Shown here in pieces: positions 1-5,805 of a DNA stretch of 7,499 bases. The notes beneath the pieces are model-generated. The model was not told where the DNA came from and did no database searches. It worked only from the letters and a program-made list of their open reading frames with translations. The DNA lies in assembly GCA_947589375.1 (NCBI GenBank), contig CANQAO010000053.1, positions 1 through 7,499 on the forward strand, in the 5' to 3' direction. The number at the start of each line of letters is the position of its first letter. Positions within the stretch are counted from its first letter, which is position 1. Position numbers and translations under genes: made by a program. The stretch is from an uncultured Bacilli bacterium. GTDB lineage: Bacteria > Bacillota_I > Bacilli_A > RF39 > UBA660.

Positions 1-61
1 CCCCCCAGCTTGTCAAGTGTTTTTTTGTTTTTTTGAAGTTAACAATTAGTTAATTTTATAT

Positions 62-967
62 TTATCTAGCCATATGGCTTTCATTTTGAAAAGTATTTGG
101 AAGTTCTTGATATTTTTCTAATTGTTTAGCTACACCAAACACCAACACTCTATTATTTGGATCACTATTCTTATAATAATCATTAGCGTCAGTATCTGGA
201 CAAGTATAAAAACCAACTATTTTATCGCCTTTAGTCGGTACGATATTCGTTTCAATATCCGAACCAGTTTTAACTTGATTGATAAAATTATTGTAAGCAT
301 TTTCATCGGCAAAATTACCGACATTTTGAATAGCTAAATTACCATCATAAACTCCAGATGCAAAAATTTCAATTTCATAGTGGCCATAGGCATCTTTATA
401 ATCGATTTTATTCGAAGTATGGTAACTATCTTCGGCATTACGAACTTGATTATTGCCGACTTCTTTATCGGCATATTCACTGATTTTACCCATCATCGAA
501 TCATCTTTTAAATTATGTCCATAAATGACGGTCAAATCATCACTTAATCCTTCACTATTACGAAAATCTTTATAAATACTACCTTTACTATTACTATTGC
601 CATAAACATCATGATTTAAATAATAATCATTATTATCTGTTTGCATCACTGGATAAGTTTGACTAAATATTCCTGGAGCTTCTAAATAAGCTTTGACATT
701 ACCATCATAAGTATAAGGTGACTGCGCATAAGTTTCTTCGGCATAGACTTGTTCAATTGGAGTTTCATTTGTATGTGCTGAAACAAAATTATCAGTGGCC
801 AAATGATTCGCGATATAAGGCGCAGCGGGCACACCAATAAGCGCTCCTACTATTGCTAGCGGAATAATTATTTTCTTGATAATTTTTTTAACTAATTTAA
901 ATTTCGTTTTCTTTTGAGCAAATTCACGGCCCTTATCAGTAATTTTAATATACTTAATATTTTGCAT
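62..967 (-). CDS. Class B sortase (membrane-anchored transpeptidase)
   Basis: Sortases cleave a sorting signal in secreted proteins and attach them covalently to the cell envelope, acting on the outer face of the membrane. This 301-aa protein has a basic cytoplasmic N-terminus (1-31), one hydrophobic anchor (about 32-52), a linker, and a sortase domain from about residue 92. Seen directly: YGHN with catalytic His151, a TC pair with catalytic Cys256, and Arg273 in NNRVLVFGV. The stretch around 127-137 (KGSIYKDFRN) and the MM after YGHN are typical of class B rather than class A. One oddity is that the usual TLxTC strand reads GFYTC. It is also longer than a typical SrtB (about 240 aa) because of the N-terminal extension. 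The start is supported by GGAAG 9 nt upstream. It begins 18 bp after the ATPase stop, so it is probably co-transcribed with it. No sorting-signal substrate is encoded in the window, so its target is unknown. Confidence 0.9.
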   Translation of the reverse strand: MQNIKYIKITDKGREFAQKKTKFKLVKKIIKKIIIPLAIVGALIGVPAAPYIANHLATDNFVSAHTNETPIEQVYAEETYAQSPYTYDGNVKAYLEAPGIFSQTYPVMQTDNNDYYLNHDVYGNSNSKGSIYKDFRNSEGLSDDLTVIYGHNLKDDSMMGKISEYADKEVGNNQVRNAEDSYHTSNKIDYKDAYGHYEIEIFASGVYDGNLAIQNVGNFADENAYNNFINQVKTGSDIETNIVPTKGDKIVGFYTCPDTDANDYYKNSDPNNRVLVFGVAKQLEKYQELPNTFQNESHMAR

Positions 968-985
968 CTTTACACACTTCCTTTT

Positions 986-3292
986 TTATAATTTTATTTT
1001 TTTAGTTAGTTTATCACAAACTAAATTATACATATTAAATAACATAACCGCAATCATCAGTAAAATGACAGCTAAAATAATTAAATTTGGCGTTAATAAG
1101 GTTAAAGAGAATAATTTCCTTAAGAAAATAACCCCAAAGAGAAAAATACAAATTAATGATACGAATAAAATTCTTCTTAAGTGATTAAAAGGAATACTTA
1201 TTCTATATAATAACATAAATCCCGTAAAACCGGTAAGTAAAACGGCTAAGGTTGACACTTCCATTTCCGAAAGTCTAATAATTTCTGGCAAAATCATAAT
1301 AATGACAATGTTAGAAACAATCGTTAAAGCGGTCGGTAATGACATCTTTAAAACATTTATCAAAATTCGGCCATTAATGCGGTCATTATTGGGCTCCAAA
1401 GCTAAAATAAATGAGGGAATGCCAATTGTGACTACACTAGTTAAAGTAAGCTGAATCGGAATAAATGGATATGCCATATTTAAAAATAGGAAAATCAAAG
1501 CTAGTAAAGTCGCATAAGTGGTTTTACAGAGAAATAATGAAGAAGATCTTTGTAAATTATTGATACTCCGTCTACCCTCACCGACGACTTTCGGCATTGA
1601 GGCAAAATTGGAATCTAATAAAACTAATTGCGAAACATTTCTAGCCGCATCACTCCCACTATTCATGGCAATACTACAATCAGCTTCTTTTAAAGCTAAA
1701 ACGTCATTAACCCCATCACCTGTCATCGCGACAGTATGCCCGGCTTTTTTTAGTTCCAAAATCAAAGCTTTTTTTTGATTCGGTTTAACCCGACCAAAGA
1801 TATCATAATTTTTAGCTAATTTTTCAATAGGAATATCCGTATTGCTCATATCGACATATTTTAATTTATCTAAACCCACTTTTTTAGCAACCCCTAAAAC
1901 CGTTTGCGGATTATCACCAGAAATTAATTTAATACTAACACCCTGCTCTTTAAAATAATTTAAAGTCATTTTAGCATCCGGCCTAATTTTATCACTAATT
2001 AAAATAAGGGCCATAGGTTTTATATCCCGCGGAATGGTTTTATTTAGTTTACGATTGGATTTAACTAGTAAAATTACTCTATTATCTTCCGCATAACTAT
2101 TCAGTTCTTTACTGATTTTACTAGTATCTTTTAAAATGATTTCAGGAGCGCCAATAATATAACTTTCTTGTTCAAAAGAAATTCCTGACCATTTCGTTTG
2201 TGAAGAAAAAGGCACAATTTCTTTAACTTGGCAATCATTTTTACGGGCATATTTCTTTTTAATTGCTTCCATTGTTTGATTATCGGGTTCCATATGATAA
2301 CTCATAAGACCTAACGCATCGGTAATATCACTCATTGGTGTCATGTCTAAAGGAATGATACTACTAACTTCCATTTCCCCTTTGGTAAGTGTCCCCGTTT
2401 TATCAAGGCAAATCGTATCAACACGCGCTAGAGTCTCAATGCAGTATAATTCTTGAACTAAAACTTTATATTTGGATAGTCTAATAACACTAATAGCTAA
2501 AACAGTACTGGTTAATAAAACTAGGCCTTCAGGAATCATGCCAATTAACGCCGCCACCGTATTTACAACTGCATCATTAAAGGTATTATCATCTAAACTT
2601 AATTGATGCATAAAAAGTAAAATTCCAATCGGTACAATGGCAATCGAAATATATTTAATGATTTTTTTGATAAAATTCATAATTTCGGAATTTATTTTTT
2701 TAATATATTTAGCTTCAGCCGATATTTTAGCCGTATAGTTATCTTTACCAACATGAATCGTTTCCGTAATCGCATGACCAGAGACGATAAAACTACCAGA
2801 TAATAATTCATCACCGATTTTTTTGGTGATAGGCTCTGATTCACCAGTAATTAAAGATTCATTAACTAAAACTTCACCTGCTAAAATTTTACTATCGGTA
2901 CAGATTTGATTGCCAGGTGATAATTTAATAATTTCACCTAGAACAATAGCATGGATATCGATTTCTTTAGTTTGGCCATCTCTAATAACCGTAGCTTTCG
3001 GTTCATTTAAAAGCGAAAGTTTATCGACTGTGAGTTTACTTCTAATTTCTTGAACCGTACTTATGAAAGTATTACAAATTACTACTCCTAAAAAAAGTAA
3101 GTTTTTATATTCACCCACAAGGAAAATAGCTAAACCTAAACCGAGATTTAAAAAATTAAAAAGAGTAAAAAAATTAGTAAAAATAATTTGACCAATACTT
3201 TTGGTTTTAACATCACTTTTATAATTAACTAAACCTTTATTAATAAGAGCTTCTACTTCACTATTTGATAAACCAGTTTTCACTTTTTCCAT
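986..3292 (-). CDS. Cation-transporting P-type ATPase, CtpE/Exp7-like
   Basis: This ATP-driven membrane cation pump is 768 aa, and all core P-type motifs are visible. They are the actuator TGES (149-152), PEGL in helix M4 (254-257), the phosphorylation site DKTGTLT with Asp297, KWSG in the nucleotide domain (367-370), SGDNP (458-462) and the hinge TGDGVND (524-530). Hydrophobicity suggests four helices before and six after the catalytic core. There are no N-terminal heavy-metal CxxC domains and no CPC motif, so it is not a copper/zinc P1B pump. The PEGLVLLTS sequence and the M6 stretch with GIPSF and ALEPN resemble the bacterial CtpE/Exp7 group. Mycobacterial CtpE has been linked to calcium, but ion and direction cannot be read from this sequence. 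The ATG is preceded by GGGAG at about 9 nt. It is the first gene of an operon with the sortase. Confidence 0.93.
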   Translation of the reverse strand: MEKVKTGLSNSEVEALINKGLVNYKSDVKTKSIGQIIFTNFFTLFNFLNLGLGLAIFLVGEYKNLLFLGVVICNTFISTVQEIRSKLTVDKLSLLNEPKATVIRDGQTKEIDIHAIVLGEIIKLSPGNQICTDSKILAGEVLVNESLITGESEPITKKIGDELLSGSFIVSGHAITETIHVGKDNYTAKISAEAKYIKKINSEIMNFIKKIIKYISIAIVPIGILLFMHQLSLDDNTFNDAVVNTVAALIGMIPEGLVLLTSTVLAISVIRLSKYKVLVQELYCIETLARVDTICLDKTGTLTKGEMEVSSIIPLDMTPMSDITDALGLMSYHMEPDNQTMEAIKKKYARKNDCQVKEIVPFSSQTKWSGISFEQESYIIGAPEIILKDTSKISKELNSYAEDNRVILLVKSNRKLNKTIPRDIKPMALILISDKIRPDAKMTLNYFKEQGVSIKLISGDNPQTVLGVAKKVGLDKLKYVDMSNTDIPIEKLAKNYDIFGRVKPNQKKALILELKKAGHTVAMTGDGVNDVLALKEADCSIAMNSGSDAARNVSQLVLLDSNFASMPKVVGEGRRSINNLQRSSSLFLCKTTYATLLALIFLFLNMAYPFIPIQLTLTSVVTIGIPSFILALEPNNDRINGRILINVLKMSLPTALTIVSNIVIIMILPEIIRLSEMEVSTLAVLLTGFTGFMLLYRISIPFNHLRRILFVSLICIFLFGVIFLRKLFSLTLLTPNLIILAVILLMIAVMLFNMYNLVCDKLTKKIKL

Positions 3293-3312
3293 AAGTATCT
3301 TCTCCCATATTT

Positions 3313-3321
3313 ATTGTATCA
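3313..3321 (-). promoter_or_regulatory. Extended -10 promoter of the ATPase-sortase operon
   Basis: On the minus strand the sequence TGATACAAT gives an extended -10 (TGn plus TACAAT). It ends 20 nt before the ATPase ATG. No convincing -35 sits at 16-18 nt (TATATT is the best), which is tolerable for an extended -10. The expected start of transcription is next to the GGGAG ribosome-binding site. Assignment is by pattern only. Confidence 0.5.
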
Positions 3322-3333
3322 CACTTATAGTGT
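3321..3333. promoter_or_regulatory. Small dyad (ACACT-TAT-AGTGT), possible operator
   Basis: A perfect 5-bp inverted repeat with a 3-nt centre lies immediately upstream of the ATPase -10 and overlaps the T of its TGn element. A repressor bound here would cover the promoter. The arms are short and I cannot match it to a known operator family, so it is a candidate only. Confidence 0.25.
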
Positions 3334-3382
3334 AGAATATAGTCTTTTTTTACGTCAGTTGACAAAAGAAGTAAATTTAAAG

Positions 3383-3414
3383 AAAAAAGCAAAAGCCTAT
3401 AATAGGATTTTGCT
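3383..3414 (-). terminator. Intrinsic terminator, leftward, with no gene feeding it
   Basis: Read on the minus strand, two 12-nt arms (AGCAAAATCCTA and TAGGCTTTTGCT) pair with one C/T mismatch around a TTA loop and are followed directly by five T. This has the form of a Rho-independent terminator. No leftward gene lies upstream of it, since ytaF runs the other way. It may therefore end a short leader or small RNA, or block transcription antisense to ytaF from entering the ATPase operon. Confidence 0.6.
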
Positions 3415-3416
3415 TG

Positions 3417-3446
3417 AAATGTAGGAATTATAACTCCTACATTTTT
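3417..3446 (+). terminator. Perfect 10-bp hairpin, probable rightward terminator or RNA element
   Basis: The arms AAATGTAGGA (3417-3426) and TCCTACATTT (3435-3444) are exactly complementary around an 8-nt loop. On the plus strand the 3' arm runs into five T (3442-3446), so it could stop rightward transcription before ytaF. On the minus strand it precedes the leftward terminator by 2 nt and could be the upstream half of a structured RNA. The orientation of its function is not settled. Confidence 0.5.
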
Positions 3447-3522
3447 ATCTTGAGTCATTTTTTCTAAATTATACACCAAAATAAGTAAAAAAAATAAAAT
3501 ATTTAAGAAAGAAGGTATATAT

Positions 3523-4137
3523 GTGGGAACATTTTTATCTTTAATATTGGCATTATCTTTAGATACTTTTATGGCCGCTTTATCGTATGAAACTAGTAAA
3601 ATTAAAATTCCTTTAATATCTAATTTTATTATCAGTTTTATCTGCGCTTTTGTTTTGATGGTTTCATTAATATTTGGTAATATTTTAAATAGTATAATGC
3701 CTGGCTTTATTTTAAAATATCTTTCGTTTATCATTTTAATGAGTATTGGCCTTTTTAAAATTTTTGATAACCGGATTAAAAAATTTATTAAAACCCATAA
3801 TTTTACCAGTAAAAAAATTAACTTTTCTTTTTGTAATTTAAAATTTATCTTACAGATATATGCCGATTATGAAAAAGCCGATGCTGACAATTCCAAAAGA
3901 TTATCGTGTTTTGAAGCGGTTTTTTTAGCCTTAGCTTTATCCCTAGATAGCCTTGGAGCCGGTTTAGCTTTTAACGCAAGTTCGGTGCATATCATCCAAA
4001 TATCTATTATCTGCTTTTTTGTTAATATTCTTTTTATTTTATTAGCTAAATTATTTAATAAAATAAATGTTATTAAAATTGATTGGTCATTAGTTGGTGG
4101 TTTTGTTTTTATTGGCATAGCTTTATCACGCATATAA
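3523..4137 (+). CDS. ytaF: YtaF-like membrane protein (MntP superfamily)
   Basis: This 204-aa integral membrane protein has six predicted helices, at about 1-20, 33-52, 64-82, 133-152, 156-178 and 189-203, with a polar loop between the halves. The halves are related: SLDTFMAAL near the N-terminus (Asp14) is echoed by ALSLDSLGAGLAF (Asp142). The acidic stretch ADADNSKRLSCFEA before helix 4 is characteristic of YtaF rather than the shorter MntP manganese exporter. The family is named for a Bacillus sporulation membrane protein of unclear biochemical role. Relationship to MntP suggests metal transport, but that is inference. The start is GTG 3523, since AGAAGG lies 7 nt upstream. An overlapping ATG at 3521 is out of frame and stops after seven codons. 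I see no yybP-ykoY-type riboswitch upstream. The gene converges on the small gene at 4142-4264, with 4 bp between their ends. Confidence 0.83.
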   Translation: MGTFLSLILALSLDTFMAALSYETSKIKIPLISNFIISFICAFVLMVSLIFGNILNSIMPGFILKYLSFIILMSIGLFKIFDNRIKKFIKTHNFTSKKINFSFCNLKFILQIYADYEKADADNSKRLSCFEAVFLALALSLDSLGAGLAFNASSVHIIQISIICFFVNILFILLAKLFNKINVIKIDWSLVGGFVFIGIALSRI

Positions 4138-4162
4138 AAACTCACTTATGTGAGCTTTTTTT
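4136..4162. terminator. Bidirectional intrinsic terminator between ytaF and the small gene
   Basis: CTCAC-TTAT-GTGAG (4141-4154) forms a compact hairpin with A-tracts and T-tracts on both sides. Rightward it is followed by seven T (4156-4162) and ends ytaF. Leftward it is followed by five T (complement of 4136-4140) and ends the small minus-strand gene. The small gene's TGA codon and last sense codons lie inside the stem, and the leftward T-tract overlaps the ytaF stop. Confidence 0.8.
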
Positions 4163-4264
4163 GAGGATTTTCGTTTTATTTTCTGGAACGATATAATATT
4201 TTTTTCTTACAAGTTTAAACTTTCTTTTTAAATTTTCTAGACCACATACAAACTTTAAAACCAC
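4142..4264 (-). CDS. Small basic protein, 40 aa, unrecognised
   Basis: I do not recognise this product. The frame begins GTG (MVLKFVCGLENLK...) and runs 40 codons to TGA. It encodes 11 Lys and 2 Arg against 2 Glu, giving a strong positive charge. It has one Cys (residue 7), a short hydrophobic N-terminus and no clear membrane helix. Support for a real gene comes from its surroundings. A promoter TTGAAC-17 nt-TATACT ends 20 nt before the GTG, AGGAG sits 9 nt before the GTG, an in-frame TAG just upstream fixes the start, and a terminator lies at the 3' end. Such a charge would suit binding of nucleic acid, ribosome or acidic lipid, but that is a guess. The main alternative is an untranslated small RNA of about 140 nt from the same promoter. 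Confidence 0.6.
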   Translation of the reverse strand: MVLKFVCGLENLKRKFKLVRKKYYIVPENKTKILKKSSHK

Positions 4265-4284
4265 TTTTTCACTCTCCTATTTAT

Positions 4285-4313
4285 AGTATATAATTTTTAT
4301 GATAAAAGTTCAA
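4285..4313 (-). promoter_or_regulatory. Near-consensus sigma-A promoter of the small basic gene
   Basis: On the minus strand, -35 TTGAAC (4308-4313) and -10 TATACT (4285-4290) are separated by exactly 17 nt, with 5/6 matches to the consensus in each box. It is the best two-box promoter I found in the window. It places the RNA 5' end at about 4278, at the AGGAG ribosome-binding site. Confidence 0.75.
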
Positions 4314-4339
4314 TTTTTGTACTAAAATTATATAAACCA

Positions 4340-4348
4340 TGATATAAT
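4340..4348 (+). promoter_or_regulatory. Extended -10 promoter of the 462-aa gene
   Basis: TGATATAAT is a perfect extended -10, ending 21 nt before ATG 4370. TTGTAC at 4317-4322 resembles a -35 but is 20 nt away, which is too far to be ideal. This promoter is back-to-back with that of the small basic gene. Confidence 0.65.
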
Positions 4349-4358
4349 ACCCTTTACG

Positions 4359-4365
4359 AGGTGAG
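4359..4365 (+). promoter_or_regulatory. Shine-Dalgarno that selects ATG 4370
   Basis: AGGTGAG overlaps the upstream in-frame GTG at 4361, so that codon is better read as part of the ribosome-binding site. Spacing from AGGTG to ATG 4370 is 6 nt. The GTG codons at 4361 and 4367 have no comparable upstream purine block. Confidence 0.65.
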
Positions 4366-4369
4366 TGTG

Positions 4370-5758
4370 ATGAAAAATAATGCCTATCCGAAAATGGATG
4401 TTAACTTTTTTCTACAAGCATTAAAATTAGACAAGGACTCTTTAAATGAACTTCAAGATTTTGATAAAGAAATTAATATGCTTTTATCAGCCAATAATTC
4501 TGTTTATATGAAAGACATTATTCATCTATACAAAGGTCTTTATAGTGATTTTATTAATCGCAATTTTAACATAAATGATGATCGTCAAGTAAAATTTTAT
4601 GGCCGTAAAGACATAGACTTTCAAATGTATTTATATATATGTTATTTAATCACCCATGATTTAGCTAATTTTCAAGAAGATGATCATATAGATGTTTTAA
4701 AATATTATGATAGTCCCGAAAAAGTTCCCGAAGCCCTTACTCATGGATACCTAAGCAACATAGATAATATTCGTTTTTACCAAGTGCTTTCCTACTTACT
4801 AGTGGCCCCTTTTAATGGCGATCCTATTCCTTTTCAAATTATGTGTAATTATGTAAATCCCCATGAGGCAAGAAAATTTTATGATGATTTAGTCAAAAAA
4901 ATTAATCTGCATTTCGAAAAATATTATAATGTGATAAAAGAAATTGAGACAGGTTTATTAAAGGGCTATTGGGATTATAAAGAAAATAGATCTAATTTTT
5001 CAAATATAACGAATGTTTTGAACTATTTAAACCATAATTTAAAGCAAAAAGAACAGATATATCAGGTATGTGAGGCATGTCATAACCTAGGCATTGAGAC
5101 CATCGAAATAGCTGATAACCAAAATATCTTTGAATCTTATAAATCGTCATATCATTTTGGTTCAGCTAACGTTAAAATAAATAATCAATGGCAAAGGTTC
5201 GTAAATGTTTTTGCGGGCAGAGAAATATTTACTGATGGGGATGTTCAATATTTAAGTCAGCAAAACAAATATTCATATCCAATTATAATTAAAAACCCTA
5301 AATATATTTTAATTAATGATCGCGATTCTGGCGATGATGAAGATAGTTGGCTTATAAATGTGGAAATTAAAAACAAATTAATCGTCACTGACTTTAATTT
5401 TGATATTAATCTCTTGCCGACTAAGGAAAAATTATATGACCTAACTCAAGATATGAAGATTGATCAAAAAACAGTTCAAGCAAAAACAGAAGCGATGAAT
5501 ATAATAACTGATATTGACAATATTGAAAATGATATTACGAAATCAGTTCATGATATAAATGGTTTAATTCAAAAAATAACATTTTTAAATAACTCTGATA
5601 AATTTTTACCATATTATCCGAAACTATATGATATTATAAATGACCTTGAAAACTTAAAACAAGCTCTTGGTGAATATTACGAAAAGGAAAACATTATCAC
5701 AACTAACGAAATAAATAAAACATTATCTTTGAGAAAAAACACCAAAAATCGTGATTAA
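4370..5758 (+). CDS. Uncharacterised soluble protein, 462 aa
   Basis: I do not recognise this protein. It has no signal peptide and no membrane helix, so it is probably cytoplasmic. The N-terminal two-thirds is rich in Asn, Asp, Tyr and Phe and looks like a mixed helical fold. There is an acidic patch DRDSGDDEDSW at about 317-327. From about 352 onward it is strongly helical and charged, with heptad-like Ile/Leu spacing at about 352-400 and 418-445, suggesting two coiled-coil segments. A basic tail (RKNTKNR) ends the protein. A CEACH sequence at 234-238 matches the heme-binding pattern CxxCH but lacks any export signal, so I do not read it as a cytochrome. The start ATG 4370 is chosen from the AGGTGAG ribosome-binding site; GTG 4361 would add three residues. 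It lies 47 bp upstream of gltX on the same strand with no terminator between, so transcripts may continue into gltX. Confidence 0.85.
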   Translation: MKNNAYPKMDVNFFLQALKLDKDSLNELQDFDKEINMLLSANNSVYMKDIIHLYKGLYSDFINRNFNINDDRQVKFYGRKDIDFQMYLYICYLITHDLANFQEDDHIDVLKYYDSPEKVPEALTHGYLSNIDNIRFYQVLSYLLVAPFNGDPIPFQIMCNYVNPHEARKFYDDLVKKINLHFEKYYNVIKEIETGLLKGYWDYKENRSNFSNITNVLNYLNHNLKQKEQIYQVCEACHNLGIETIEIADNQNIFESYKSSYHFGSANVKINNQWQRFVNVFAGREIFTDGDVQYLSQQNKYSYPIIIKNPKYILINDRDSGDDEDSWLINVEIKNKLIVTDFNFDINLLPTKEKLYDLTQDMKIDQKTVQAKTEAMNIITDIDNIENDITKSVHDINGLIQKITFLNNSDKFLPYYPKLYDIINDLENLKQALGEYYEKENIITTNEINKTLSLRKNTKNRD

Positions 5759-5770
5759 AATAAAAATCTA

Positions 5771-5779
5771 TGGTAGAAT
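5771..5779 (+). promoter_or_regulatory. Extended -10, possible own promoter of gltX
   Basis: TGGTAGAAT lies in the short gap after the preceding gene. The -35 region at 17 nt (GTGATT, overlapping the end of that gene) is weak. Transcription from here would begin near 5786, inside or past the first possible ATG of gltX, which favours the start at 5806. Confidence 0.4.
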
Positions 5780-5805
5780 AATGTATGGAAATGGGGATGC
5801 ATTTT

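Noticed and set aside
39..53. TTAAC-AATTA-GTTAA inverted repeat after the sortase gene
   Set aside because: Pure A/T-rich 5-bp arms with no T-tract in the leftward direction; expected by chance in this composition, so no sortase terminator is called.
1518..1778. 86-codon plus-strand frame inside the ATPase gene
   Set aside because: Antisense shadow of a well-conserved ATPase region with no ribosome-binding site or promoter.
3359..3364. Perfect TTGACA on the plus strand upstream of ytaF
   Set aside because: No -10 lies at 16-18 nt; the nearest TATAAT (3398-3403) is 33 nt away and sits in a hairpin.
3293..3522. yybP-ykoY manganese riboswitch before the MntP-family gene
   Set aside because: I looked for the conserved GGGGAGUA-type core and associated stems and did not find them; the hairpins there do not fit the class.
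3521..3544. Seven-codon frame from the ATG overlapping the ytaF GTG start
   Set aside because: It shares the SD with ytaF, but a functional peptide is not supported; the ATG is most simply a by-product of the GTG context.
3261..3734. 157-codon minus-strand frame spanning the intergenic region and the start of ytaF
   Set aside because: It runs antisense through ytaF and across both hairpins, its composition is unlike a protein family, and it overlaps the ATPase start in another frame.
5069..5083. CxxCH heme-binding pattern in the 462-aa protein
   Set aside because: There is no signal peptide and the protein appears cytoplasmic, so a c-type heme site is unlikely; probably chance.
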